Shown here: in pieces, positions 52,575-61,160 of the stretch
Position numbering within the stretch: the stretch's first letter is position 1
Layout: each line of letters opens with the position of its first letter
Assembly (NCBI GenBank): GCA_945860205.1
Contig: CAMARK010000010.1
Span: forward strand, 1-64,000
DNA: 64,000 bases
Source of the DNA: Reyranella massiliensis 521
Lineage (GTDB): Bacteria; Pseudomonadota; Alphaproteobacteria; Reyranellales; Reyranellaceae
Direction: 5' to 3'
Translations under genes and position numbers: made by a program
Notes under the pieces: model-generated
Databases searched by the model: none
Told to the model about the DNA's origin: nothing
What the model saw: only the letters and a program-made list of their open reading frames with translations

Positions 52575-54074
52575 ATGAGCGCCCAGCTTTCGCGCGATGA
52601 CTGGAAGACCCGTGTCGGAGCCCTCGCCTACCGCAACCAGGCCTTCATCGGCGGCAAGTTCGCGCCCTCCGTCTCGGGCAAGACTTTCGACTGCATCAAT
52701 CCGGCGACCGGCCAGGTCCTGACCAAGGTCGCGGCCTGCGACACCGCCGACGTCGACGCCGCCGTGAAGGCCGCCCGCGCCGCCTTCGACAAGGGCACCT
52801 GGGCCAACATGGCGCCGGCGCAACGCAAGCGCATCATGCTGAAGCTCGCCGAGCTGATGATGAAGAACCGCGAGGAGCTGGCGCTGCTCGAGACGCTCGA
52901 CATGGGCAAGCCGATCGCCTTCTCGACCACGGTCGACGTCCCGGGCTCGGCCAACACGGTGCAGTGGTTCGCCGAAGCCATCGACAAGATCTATGACGAG
53001 GTGGCGCCGACCCCCGGCAACGTGATCGCCATGATCACCCGCGAGGCCTCGGGTGTGGTCGCCTGCGTCGTGCCGTGGAATTTCCCGTTGCTGATGGCCT
53101 GCTGGAAGATCTCGCCGGCGCTGGCCGCCGGCAACTCGGTCATCCTGAAGCCCGCCGAGCAGTCGCCGCTCACCGCCATCCGCCTGGCCGAGCTCGCGGC
53201 CGAGGCCGGCATCCCCGAAGGCGTGTTCAACGTCCTGCCGGGCTTCGGCGAGACCGCGGGCCAGGCGCTCGGCCGTCACATGGACGTCGACGTTCTGGCC
53301 TTCACCGGCTCAACGGAAGTCGGCAAGTACTTCCTCAAGTACTCCGGCGACTCCAACATGAAGCAGGTCTGGCTCGAGTGCGGCGGCAAGTCGCCCAACA
53401 TCGTGCTGGCCGATGCCCCCAACCTCGACATCGCCGCGCGCCGCACCGCCTTCGGCATCTGGTTCAACCAGGGCGAGGTCTGCACCGCCGGTTCGCGCCT
53501 GATCGTCGAGGACAAGATCAAGGACGAGTTCCTCGCCAAGGTGATGGCGATCGGCCAGAAGATGATGCCGGGCGACCCGCTCGATCCCAAGACGCAGATG
53601 GGCGCCATGGTCGACGAGACCCAGACAAAGCGGGTCATGGGCTACATCGAGGCCGGCCAGAAGGAAGGCGCCAAGCTCGCCATGGGCGGCAAGCAGGTCC
53701 ACATCGACAATGCCGGCAGCTTCATCGAACCGACCGTGTTCGACGGCGTCGACAACAAGATGAAGATCGCCCAGGAGGAAATCTTCGGGCCGGTGCTGTC
53801 GGTGATCTCGGTCAAGGACGCCGAACAGGCGCTGACCGTCGCCAACGACACGATCTACGGCCTCGCCTCGGCGATCTTCACCTCGGACATCAACAAGGCC
53901 TTCAAGTTCGCCAAGGGCCTGCGCACCGGCTCGGTGTGGGTCAACACCTATGACGGCGGCGACATCACCACGCCGTTCGGCGGTTACAAGCAGTCGGGCA
54001 ACGGCCGGGACAAGTCGCTGCACGCCTTCGACAAGTTCACCCAGATCAAGACGACCTGGATCCAGTTGGGCTGA
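52575..54074 (+). CDS. Aldehyde dehydrogenase, PuuC-like
   Basis: A 499-residue NAD(P)+-dependent dehydrogenase. Catalytic Cys at about 303 (QGEVCTAGSR), general base Glu at about 268 (WLECGGKSP), and nucleotide-binding FTGSTEVGK. Segments VVPWNFPLLMACWK and LKPAEQSPLTAIRLAEL fit the gamma-glutamyl-gamma-aminobutyraldehyde (PuuC)/betaine-aldehyde branch. RBS CGGAGG is at 52561-52566. Bounded by terminators on both sides, so it is monocistronic. Exact aldehyde unknown. Confidence 0.88.
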   Translation: MSAQLSRDDWKTRVGALAYRNQAFIGGKFAPSVSGKTFDCINPATGQVLTKVAACDTADVDAAVKAARAAFDKGTWANMAPAQRKRIMLKLAELMMKNREELALLETLDMGKPIAFSTTVDVPGSANTVQWFAEAIDKIYDEVAPTPGNVIAMITREASGVVACVVPWNFPLLMACWKISPALAAGNSVILKPAEQSPLTAIRLAELAAEAGIPEGVFNVLPGFGETAGQALGRHMDVDVLAFTGSTEVGKYFLKYSGDSNMKQVWLECGGKSPNIVLADAPNLDIAARRTAFGIWFNQGEVCTAGSRLIVEDKIKDEFLAKVMAIGQKMMPGDPLDPKTQMGAMVDETQTKRVMGYIEAGQKEGAKLAMGGKQVHIDNAGSFIEPTVFDGVDNKMKIAQEEIFGPVLSVISVKDAEQALTVANDTIYGLASAIFTSDINKAFKFAKGLRTGSVWVNTYDGGDITTPFGGYKQSGNGRDKSLHAFDKFTQIKTTWIQLG

Positions 54075-54082
54075 CGTCAGCG

Positions 54083-54122
54083 AACCGCCCAGGAATCCCC
54101 CTCGGAATCCCTGGGCGGTTTT
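54083..54122 (+). terminator. Rho-independent terminator of the aldehyde dehydrogenase gene
   Basis: AACCGCCCAGG (54083-54093) pairs perfectly with CCTGGGCGGTT (54110-54120), giving an 11-bp stem with a 16-base loop and a short TTTT run at the end. It lies nine bases past the stop. Confidence 0.85.
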
Positions 54123-54535
54123 CAGCTCTCCGCACGCCGGAATGCCAACAACGCCGGGCTCAAAGCCCGATTGTCGTGGACGCCTGAATGTAACGCGTGT
54201 TGTCCACGCGGCTGTCCACAATTAGAGACAAGCCATTGTTCTACAGGCCTTTACGCGCCTCGCAGTTTCTTCGCCCCGGCGCGCCGTGTTTCCAGGCGTC
54301 GTTAAGTGTCCGTTCGCACGTCGTTATTAGGCGTGGCGTTGAGACGGGGTCGTTCTTGGGACTGTCCGCGGGTCAGGACCCGCGGCGGCTGCACCGAAGC
54401 TCAAGGCTGGACCCGCGGGCGTGCCGTGGGCGGTCGTGCCGGAATAAAAAGGCCGGCGAAATCCGCGCCAGCCTACAGGAAATATAGCCATATTTCTGCT
54501 GAACTTGCAACTCTCCTGCTGCTGACCGATCAAGA
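54123..54535. other. Spacer without a supported gene
   Basis: A stretch of about 410 bases between the aldehyde dehydrogenase terminator and the convergent phosphodiesterase gene. Open frames here have no family-like features and no ribosome sites. It holds a tight 9-bp inverted repeat (CCGCGGGTC at 54366-54374 and GACCCGCGG at 54377-54385), with GGACCCGCGGG recurring at 54409-54419. The left part is less GC-rich than the surrounding genes. I see no tRNA or promoter. Confidence 0.4.
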
Positions 54536-55801
54536 TCAGAACGCCAGGCATTTGCCGTCGAATCCGTCGCCCGGCAGCGCGAGGAAACGGGCGATGGTGG
54601 GCGCGATGTCGGTAATGCAGGTCGGACGCTGCAGCGTTCCCAACGAGCGCCCGCCGTCGTTCATCATCAGGAAGGGCCGGGTCTCGTCCGGTCCCCAGCC
54701 GCCATGCTGACCGCTGCCAATCGCGGCTGGCTTGTTCTGCTCGGCCGCAACCCAACGCCAGCCAGGAACGCCGTAGGGGTTCGCCTCACCCTGCCGCGCC
54801 ATGTTGACCGCGGCGACGGCCCCACCCAGCGCGGCAAAGCCCTGCTCGGCGAGCCGCTCATCCACGAGAACCTCGCCCGCCCACGGCGCACGGCTCATCT
54901 CGTCGAGAACGTCCAGCAGCGGCGTGCGTCCGCGGTCAGTCGCATAAAACAGCGCCGCCGTGCCCTGTCCGGCGACGGCAACGTCGCCGGCCGCCAAAAT
55001 CTTCCCGAGGCCATGCGCTGCCAGCCAGGCTTCCAGATCGACGCTGTCGCCGATCGTCTCCTGGCCGTGATCGGAGCCGACCAGCAGCAGGATCTCCTCG
55101 CCCTCCTGGCGCAGCCGCTCGACGGTACGGAAAACCTCGGACACGCAACGCCCGGCGGCCGCCAGCGCGTCGTGGTGAGTCGGAGAGCCGAGCGGCACAC
55201 CGTGCAGCGTGTGATCGGGATCGGCGAGCCACAGGAACGCAACGGCGGGTTTACGGTCACCCAGCACCTCGGTGCAGAAGCGCTCGGTCATCGCCCAGTC
55301 GCCGGCCGCGTCGTGGCTGACTTCGAGCGCGTGGGCGCCCTCGACGCGCGCGCCCCCCGGCCCGTAGGAGCCGGCACGATGGTAGATGTGCCCGAAATGC
55401 TCGGGGTCGAGGAAATAGGCGGCACCCGGCGAGACGTTCGAAAAGCCGATGAAGCCGCCCGCCTTCGCGACGCGTTCCGCCAGTGACGGCACGAGCAACG
55501 TGCCGCCGGTGACGCGCCGCATGTGCGTGCGGAAATCCGGGTTGCCGACATCGCGCACGACGATCTTGCCATCCTCGATCAGGCCCATGCGATTGCCGTG
55601 CAGGCCGTGGCGCGCAGGCAGGCAGCCGGTCGCCACCGACGCGGCCGAGACGCGCGTCACCGACGGGAACACGGCGCTGTGTGCATCGCACCAAAGGCTG
55701 CGCCGCCGAAGATCGTGCAGGACCGGCGTCGTGTCGGGCCGCACCCAATTGCGTCCCAGGCCGTCACAGCACACGAACACCGCCCGTCGAGACCCTGCCA
55801 T
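54536..55801 (-). CDS. Alkaline-phosphatase-superfamily phosphodiesterase
   Basis: A 421-residue enzyme of the type I phosphodiesterase/nucleotide pyrophosphatase group. Metal and nucleophile signs: VCCDGLGRN (D13), FPSVTRVSAAS with the nucleophile Thr at 49, LADPDHTLHG and GSDHGQE, and a late GQHGGWGPDE. No signal peptide. Substrate class, phosphodiester or phosphonate, is open. Two cysteines in VFVCCDG are next to the metal ligand. It faces a spacer at its 3' end and a flavin oxidoreductase gene at its 5' end. Confidence 0.83.
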   Translation of the reverse strand: MAGSRRAVFVCCDGLGRNWVRPDTTPVLHDLRRRSLWCDAHSAVFPSVTRVSAASVATGCLPARHGLHGNRMGLIEDGKIVVRDVGNPDFRTHMRRVTGGTLLVPSLAERVAKAGGFIGFSNVSPGAAYFLDPEHFGHIYHRAGSYGPGGARVEGAHALEVSHDAAGDWAMTERFCTEVLGDRKPAVAFLWLADPDHTLHGVPLGSPTHHDALAAAGRCVSEVFRTVERLRQEGEEILLLVGSDHGQETIGDSVDLEAWLAAHGLGKILAAGDVAVAGQGTAALFYATDRGRTPLLDVLDEMSRAPWAGEVLVDERLAEQGFAALGGAVAAVNMARQGEANPYGVPGWRWVAAEQNKPAAIGSGQHGGWGPDETRPFLMMNDGGRSLGTLQRPTCITDIAPTIARFLALPGDGFDGKCLAF

Positions 55802-55867
55802 GCGTCGTCCCTCTTGCGCTTCTTAGGTGATGGTAGTCGACTTCATCGTGAAACCCAGGAGGAAACG

Positions 55868-56974
55868 ATGCAGTTCGGATATTTCACGATGCCGTCTCAT
55901 CCGCCCGAGCGCTCCCTCAAGGACGGGCACGAATGGGACCTTCAAGTGATCCGCTGGCTCGACGAGCTGGGCTTCACCGAGGCCTGGATCGGCGAGCATC
56001 ACACCGCGCCCTGGGAACCGCATCCCTCGCCCGACCTGCTGGTCGCACAGGCGCTGATGCAGACCAAGAACATCCGCCTCGGCCCCGGCGGCTTCCTGCT
56101 GCCTTACCATCACCCGGCCGAACTCGCGAACCGCGTCGCCATGCTCGATCACATCTCGGGCGGGCGACTCAACTTCGGCGTCGCGGCGTCGGGCCTGCCC
56201 AGCGACTGGGCGATGTTCAATGTCGACGGCATGTCGGGCCAGAACCGCGACATGACGCGTGAGGCGTTAGAAATCATCCTGAAGCTGTGGAGTTCGACCG
56301 AGCCTTTCGACTACAAGGGCAAGTTCTGGCACGTCACCAAGCCCGATACGATGTTCGGGTTCCTGAAGCCGCACATCAAGCCGCTGCAGGCCCCACACCC
56401 GCCGATCGGTGTCGCCGGCCTGTCGAAGGGCTCCGACACGCTGAAGCTCGCGGGCGAAAAAGGCTACCTGCCGATGAGCCTCAATCTCAACCCGGCCTAC
56501 GTGCGCAGCCACTGGGAATCGGTCGAGATCGGTGCGGCGAAGTCCGGCCGCACGGCCGATCGCGGCCAGTGGCGCATGGTCCGCGAAGTGTTCGTCGCCG
56601 ACACCGACGAGGAGGCGATGAAGCTATCGGTCGGCTCGCACATGGGACGCATGATGCGCGAATACTTCCTGCCTCTCCTCGCCCAGTTCGGCTTCTTCGA
56701 ATATCTGAAGCACGACCAGAACGTCGCCGATTCGGATGTGACGCCGGAATATTGCGCCAAGCACAACTGGATCGTGGGCTCGCCCAAGACAGTCGTGGAA
56801 AAGATCGAGAAGATCTACGACGAGGTTGGCGGCTTCGGCCAGCTCCTGGTGTTCGGCTTCGACTACGTCGAGAACCCCAAGGCATGGCGGCATTCCCTGG
56901 AGCTGCTTTCCAAGGAAGTGATGCCCAAGGTGCAGCACCTCAAGCCCAAGACGGCGCGGCTTGCGGCGGAGTAG
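55868..56974 (+). CDS. LLM-class flavin-dependent oxidoreductase
   Basis: A 368-residue bacterial-luciferase-like TIM barrel that uses reduced flavin supplied by a partner reductase. Opening FGYFTMPSHPPERSL, then ELGFTEAWIGEHHTAPWEP, RLGPGGFLLPYHHP and GRLNFGVAASG are typical of the alkanal monooxygenase-like branch (limonene 1,2-monooxygenase-like). RBS GAGGAAA just before the ATG. Coupled by 11 bases to the DUF2867-like gene. Substrate unknown. Confidence 0.85.
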   Translation: MQFGYFTMPSHPPERSLKDGHEWDLQVIRWLDELGFTEAWIGEHHTAPWEPHPSPDLLVAQALMQTKNIRLGPGGFLLPYHHPAELANRVAMLDHISGGRLNFGVAASGLPSDWAMFNVDGMSGQNRDMTREALEIILKLWSSTEPFDYKGKFWHVTKPDTMFGFLKPHIKPLQAPHPPIGVAGLSKGSDTLKLAGEKGYLPMSLNLNPAYVRSHWESVEIGAAKSGRTADRGQWRMVREVFVADTDEEAMKLSVGSHMGRMMREYFLPLLAQFGFFEYLKHDQNVADSDVTPEYCAKHNWIVGSPKTVVEKIEKIYDEVGGFGQLLVFGFDYVENPKAWRHSLELLSKEVMPKVQHLKPKTARLAAE

Positions 56975-56985
56975 ACTGCCTCGGC

Positions 56986-57504
56986 ATGAAGGTCTCTCGA
57001 CGCGCTACAGCACCCGCCAGCGCATTTCTGGGCGATCTCGGCGGCTTCTACTACTGGGACGCCTACGAGGCGCCGCTGCGGCGCGGTGACCTCGCCATGC
57101 ACGAGATCTACCTCGCGCTTTTCGCGCATCATCCACGCTGGGCCAGATGGCTCCTGATCCTGCGCGGCAAGATCGTGGCACTGTTCGGGCTGCGGCCGAC
57201 GACGGCCGCTGATTTCGACAATATCAAGAACAAGCCGGCTTACGCCGTGGGCGAGAAGATCGCGCTTTTCACCCTGTTCGGACAGAGCGACACGGAGATC
57301 GTCACCGGCGGCAACGACAAGCATCTCGATTTCCGGGTGTCGGTGCGAAAGCTGACCGAGCACGGGGCGAACCGGGTGGTGCTCTCAACGGTGGTGAGTC
57401 CGCACAACTTCTTCGGCAGGGCCTACCTGTTCGCCATCCTTCCCTTTCACCGCTTTGGCGTCAGGAGCCTCTTGTCGAATGCAGTCGCGGCGGGGCGGGT
57501 GTGA
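56986..57504 (+). CDS. DUF2867-like protein
   Basis: A 172-residue soluble protein. Recognised by RRGDLAMHEIYLALFAHH, a central basic helix (WLLILRGKIVALFGL) and the beta-rich end with VSVRKLTEHGANRVVLSTVV and HNFFGRAYLF. This is the pattern of DUF2867, a family of lipid-binding-like domains often paired with oxidoreductases. It begins 11 bases after the flavin oxidoreductase stop, so probably acts with it. Convergent with the MFS gene, stop to stop four bases apart. Confidence 0.65.
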   Translation: MKVSRRATAPASAFLGDLGGFYYWDAYEAPLRRGDLAMHEIYLALFAHHPRWARWLLILRGKIVALFGLRPTTAADFDNIKNKPAYAVGEKIALFTLFGQSDTEIVTGGNDKHLDFRVSVRKLTEHGANRVVLSTVVSPHNFFGRAYLFAILPFHRFGVRSLLSNAVAAGRV

Positions 57505-57508
57505 GCCG

Positions 57509-58738
57509 TTACGCGTGTCGCTTCGACAGCCATGCCGCCGCGGCAAAGCCCATCGCCGCGACCAGCATGATGCCGGCCAGGCCCCACAGCACGACCGTGT
57601 AGCCGCCGAAGGCACCCCAGGCGAGCGAGGCCACGATCGGGCCGACCGCGCGCAGGATATTGGTCGGCATGGTGAGGGCACCGGAGACGACGCCGTAGCC
57701 CTCGGGGCCGATGAACTCCGGCACCGCCATGCCGCGCAGGATGGTGATCAGGCCGTTGGCGACACCGTAGATGATGGCGAACAGGATCAGGCCATAAACA
57801 TCGCTTACGCCCAGCGCCAGCATCGTCATCGCGATCGGGAAAGCGAAATAGATTCCAGCGCCGAGCTGGATGGTGGTGATGTGCTTCTGACCGACCATCA
57901 GCAGGACGCGGCCCACGACCTGCATTGGGCCGATCAGCGCGATGATGGCCATGACCACCGCAATGGGCACACCACGATCGCCAAGCAACGGGATCAGATG
58001 GAAGCTCATGGCCGAGAAAGCAAGACCGTAGCCGGCGAAGGCGACGACGAGCCCCCAGAACGCCGGCACGCGCACCGCGGCGGCGAGCGGACTCTTCTTC
58101 TTTACGCCTTCTACCTGTGGCCTGGGCGCGGCGATGGGGATGGCCTCGTCCCGCGGTCCCGGGACGAACAGCCAATGCATGAGCGCGACGCCCAGGATGA
58201 TCACGGCCATCACCTCGAGCGTCGGCCGCCAGCCGATGCGCTCGATCAGCAACTGGGCGAACGGGATGCCGAAGGTGCTGGCGAGGCCACCCAGGAAGGT
58301 CATCAGCAGGATAGCCTGCTTGTAACGTGGCCCGTAGACTCGGGTGATCACGGCGAAAGCGGGCTCGTAGAGGATGACGGCTTGGCAGGCACCGAGCCCG
58401 ATCCACATCACGTAGAAGACCGGCAGCGAGTCGATGCGCGACCACACGATCAGCAGGGCGGCGGCGAACACCGATCCGCCGGTCATCAGCAGGCGGCCAT
58501 GTCCGCGGTCGATCCAAGCACCGACGGGAATAGAGGAGAGGCCGGCCACCAGCAGGCCGGCCGACAGCGCCCCGAACATGGCACTGCGCGTCCAGCCGAG
58601 TTCCTGCTCCATCGGCACGACGAACAGCGGGAAAGTGTAATAGACGAGGCCCCAGGAGGTGAGCTGGCCCAGCGAGAGCATCCAGAGAATGGTCGACGGG
58701 CGCTTTCGCCACGGGCCGCCTGCCTTGCCCTTCGCCAT
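57509..58738 (-). CDS. MFS transporter
   Basis: A 409-residue major facilitator with 12 predicted helices. N-terminal basic tail, then WMLSLGQLTSWGLVYYTFP; the loop 2-3 GAWIDRGHGRLLMTGG contains the conserved Asp/Arg pattern. Middle loop of about 25 residues with Lys-rich KKKSP. The family resembles monocarboxylate/oxalate-type MFS proteins (OFA-like), judged from length and loop motifs only. Substrate unknown. Next to it lies a composite intergenic repeat. Confidence 0.8.
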   Translation of the reverse strand: MAKGKAGGPWRKRPSTILWMLSLGQLTSWGLVYYTFPLFVVPMEQELGWTRSAMFGALSAGLLVAGLSSIPVGAWIDRGHGRLLMTGGSVFAAALLIVWSRIDSLPVFYVMWIGLGACQAVILYEPAFAVITRVYGPRYKQAILLMTFLGGLASTFGIPFAQLLIERIGWRPTLEVMAVIILGVALMHWLFVPGPRDEAIPIAAPRPQVEGVKKKSPLAAAVRVPAFWGLVVAFAGYGLAFSAMSFHLIPLLGDRGVPIAVVMAIIALIGPMQVVGRVLLMVGQKHITTIQLGAGIYFAFPIAMTMLALGVSDVYGLILFAIIYGVANGLITILRGMAVPEFIGPEGYGVVSGALTMPTNILRAVGPIVASLAWGAFGGYTVVLWGLAGIMLVAAMGFAAAAWLSKRHA

Positions 58739-58823
58739 AATGCCGTCGACCCTGCCGTTTGACTGATCGACGACTCTAGAGCGTGTCCCTGGTGAATGGA
58801 ATCGGAGTTCAGATTGACGATAA

Positions 58824-58950
58824 CCTCATCCTGAGGAGGCTGCGCAGCAGCCCCGGCGCATTCACATGCGCCTTACTCGAAGGATGGGCACGAGCACCCT
58901 GTCTGTTGCCCATCCTTCGAGACGGCCCTTCGGGCCTCCCCAGGATGAGG
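58824..58950. repeat. Composite inverted-repeat element
   Basis: Outer arms CCTCATCCTGAGGAGGC (58824-58840) and GCCTCCCCAGGATGAGG (58934-58950) are complementary with one mismatch. Inner arms CTCGAAGGATGGGCA (58876-58890) and TGCCCATCCTTCGAG (58907-58921) are perfectly complementary. The transcript would form a two-stem structure. From memory, sequences of this type are high-copy intergenic repeats in some alphaproteobacteria (Bradyrhizobium-like genomes). Only one copy is in this window. Confidence 0.7.
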
Positions 58951-58984
58951 TGTCGGAACGACATCGAGGCCCCGGAGTGACGCC

Positions 58985-60010
58985 ATGACCGCAACCAAGC
59001 GCATCAATCTCGCCTTGCAGGGCGGCGGCTCTCATGGCGCCTTCACATGGGGCGTGATCGACGCGCTGATCGAGGACGGCCGGCTGGAATTCGAGGCGGT
59101 GAGCGGCACCAGTGCCGGCGCCATGAACGCCGCCATCCTGCTGCAGGGCTGGGCGAATGGCGGCCCCAAGGGCGCACGGACGGCGTTGCGCGCCTTCTGG
59201 ACCGAGCTCGGCTCGATGTCGGTTGCCAGCCCGATCCAGCGCACGCCGCTCGACCGCCTGCAGGGCAACTGGAACCTCGACGATTCGCCAGGCGCGCTGT
59301 GGGCCGACCTGATCCAGCGCACGCTCTCGCCCTGGCAGCGCAATCCGCTGAAGTACGATCCGCTGCGCGAACTGCTGCGCAAGCACTTCGACGAGAAGTC
59401 CGTGCGCGCCTGCCACGAGATCAAGGCCTTCATCGCCGCGACCAACGTGCGGACGGGCAAGGTCAGGATCTTCACGCGCGAGGAACTATCGATCGACGCG
59501 CTGCTCGCGTCCGCCTGCCTGCCCAACGTCTTCGACGCCGTCGTGATCGAAGGCGAGGCCTACTGGGATGGTGGCTTCCGCGGCAATCCGCCGATCTGGC
59601 CGTTCATCTACGACAGCGACAGCGCCGACGTGGTGATCGTCGAGGTCGATCCGCCCAGCCGCGAGGGTATCCCCCACTCCAACGCCGAGATCGCCGATCG
59701 GCTGAACGAGATCACCTTCGGCGGGGCCCTGATGGCCGAGATGCGCGCCATAGCCTTCGTGCAGGAACTGATCGACAAGGGCGCCATCACCGGCGAGTTC
59801 GGCAACCGCCTGAAGAAGCTGCTCATCCATTCCATCGCCGATCCGGCGACGCTGTCGCCGCTGGGCGCCGTCAGCAAATTCAACATCGAGCCCGATTTCC
59901 TCGATTTCCTGTTCAAGGCCGGGCGCGCGGCTGCAACCAATTGGCTGGCTTCGACGTTCAACAAGGTCGGCGTGGAGAACAGCGTCGACATACGCGCGCG
60001 TTTCCTGTGA
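58985..60010 (+). CDS. Patatin-like phospholipase
   Basis: A 341-residue lipid acyl hydrolase. Oxyanion loop LALQGGGSHGAF, nucleophile elbow GTSAG (S43), and the Asp of the catalytic dyad in WDGGFRG (D195). No signal peptide, so it may act on membrane lipids from inside or be exported by another route. The start ATG is 34 bases after the composite repeat. The next gene, an exported Ntn hydrolase, begins 49 bases past its stop. Confidence 0.88.
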   Translation: MTATKRINLALQGGGSHGAFTWGVIDALIEDGRLEFEAVSGTSAGAMNAAILLQGWANGGPKGARTALRAFWTELGSMSVASPIQRTPLDRLQGNWNLDDSPGALWADLIQRTLSPWQRNPLKYDPLRELLRKHFDEKSVRACHEIKAFIAATNVRTGKVRIFTREELSIDALLASACLPNVFDAVVIEGEAYWDGGFRGNPPIWPFIYDSDSADVVIVEVDPPSREGIPHSNAEIADRLNEITFGGALMAEMRAIAFVQELIDKGAITGEFGNRLKKLLIHSIADPATLSPLGAVSKFNIEPDFLDFLFKAGRAAATNWLASTFNKVGVENSVDIRARFL

Positions 60011-60018
60011 GATCGCGG

Positions 60019-60046
60019 CCAATGGGCAATCGCCAATGGGCAATCG
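60019..60046. repeat. Exact 14-bp tandem duplication
   Basis: CCAATGGGCAATCG is repeated back to back at 60019-60032 and 60033-60046, in the spacer just before the ribosome site of the Ntn-hydrolase gene. Confidence 0.9.
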
Positions 60047-60059
60047 AAGGGAGGCGATC

Positions 60060-61157
60060 ATGACGCGGCGGCATTCCAGGCTCTCGGTACTGGCACTTTC
60101 CGCCGTGCTTCTAGCCAGCACGGGAATCGGCACTGCTCTGGCCTGCACACGCACGCTCTACGTCGGCGCCGACAACATCGTGCTCACCGGCCGCAACATG
60201 GACTGGAAGGAGGACATGGTCTCCAACCTGTGGGTGTTGCCGGCCGGCATGAAGAGCAATGGCGCGGCCGGGCCGAAATCCCTCGAGTGGACCTCCAGGC
60301 ATGGCAGTGTCGTGGTCTCGGGCTACGAGGCAGGTAGCACCGACGGCATGAACGAGAAGGGCTTGGTCGCCAATCTCCTCTACCTCGCGGAGTCGGAATA
60401 CCCCAAGGCCGACCCCTCCCGGCCCTACATCTCGATCTCGACATGGGTGCAGTACGTCCTCGACAATTTTGCGACGGTAACGGAGGCCGTGACGGCGCTG
60501 CGCACACAGCCTTTCAACATGCTCGCCCCTTCGCTGCCCAACGGAGCGCCGGCTGCCTTGCATCTGGCGATCTCCGATTCCTCCGGCGACTCAGCCATCT
60601 TCGAGTATGTCGGCGGCAAGCTGGTGATCCACCATGGCAAGCAATATACCGTGATGACCAACTCACCGATCTACAGCGAGCAGCTCGCTCTCAACGACTA
60701 CTGGAAGGGCATCGGCGGCTTGACCTTCCTGCCCGGCACCAACCGGGCAGCCGACCGTTTCGCGCGCGCCTCATTCCTGCTGGGTGCGATCCCGACGAAG
60801 GCCGATCCGAACTACATCAAGAGCGTTCCACAGCAATCCTTCGCCTATCAGGCGGTGGCGAGCGTCATGAGCGTACAGCGCGCCGTCAGCGTGCCCTTAG
60901 GCATCACGACGCCGGATCAACCCAACATTTCCTCGACTATCTGGCGCACCGTCTCGGACCAGAAGAACCTCGTCTACTATTTCGACTCGGCCACGCGGCC
61001 GAACACCTTCTGGGTGTCGTTCGACAAGCTCGACCTCAAGCCTGGCGCCCCGGTGAAGAAACTTACCATCCAGAACGGCGAGGTCTTCTCGGGCGAGACC
61101 GCCGACCAGTTCAAGCCGGCCGAGCTCTTCAAGTTCCTGCCGGCCACGCCGCAGTAG
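60060..61157 (+). CDS. Exported choloylglycine-hydrolase-family Ntn amidase
   Basis: A 365-residue linear-amide C-N hydrolase. The signal peptide ends ALA and the next residue is C29 (CTRTLYVG), which would become the N-terminal nucleophile of the mature enzyme. Family marks: RNMDW, SGYEAGSTDGMNEKGLVANLLYL, and MTNSPIY. Relatives cleave conjugated bile salts, penicillin V or N-acyl-homoserine lactones. AAGGGAGG is six bases before the ATG at 60060. Three bases separate its stop from the ROK gene. Confidence 0.85.
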   Translation: MTRRHSRLSVLALSAVLLASTGIGTALACTRTLYVGADNIVLTGRNMDWKEDMVSNLWVLPAGMKSNGAAGPKSLEWTSRHGSVVVSGYEAGSTDGMNEKGLVANLLYLAESEYPKADPSRPYISISTWVQYVLDNFATVTEAVTALRTQPFNMLAPSLPNGAPAALHLAISDSSGDSAIFEYVGGKLVIHHGKQYTVMTNSPIYSEQLALNDYWKGIGGLTFLPGTNRAADRFARASFLLGAIPTKADPNYIKSVPQQSFAYQAVASVMSVQRAVSVPLGITTPDQPNISSTIWRTVSDQKNLVYYFDSATRPNTFWVSFDKLDLKPGAPVKKLTIQNGEVFSGETADQFKPAELFKFLPATPQ

Positions 61158-61160
61158 GTC

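Noticed and set aside
54197-54710. Small frames in the spacer after the aldehyde dehydrogenase
   Set aside because: Overlap the terminator, the inverted repeat and the end of the phosphodiesterase gene. Compositions look random.
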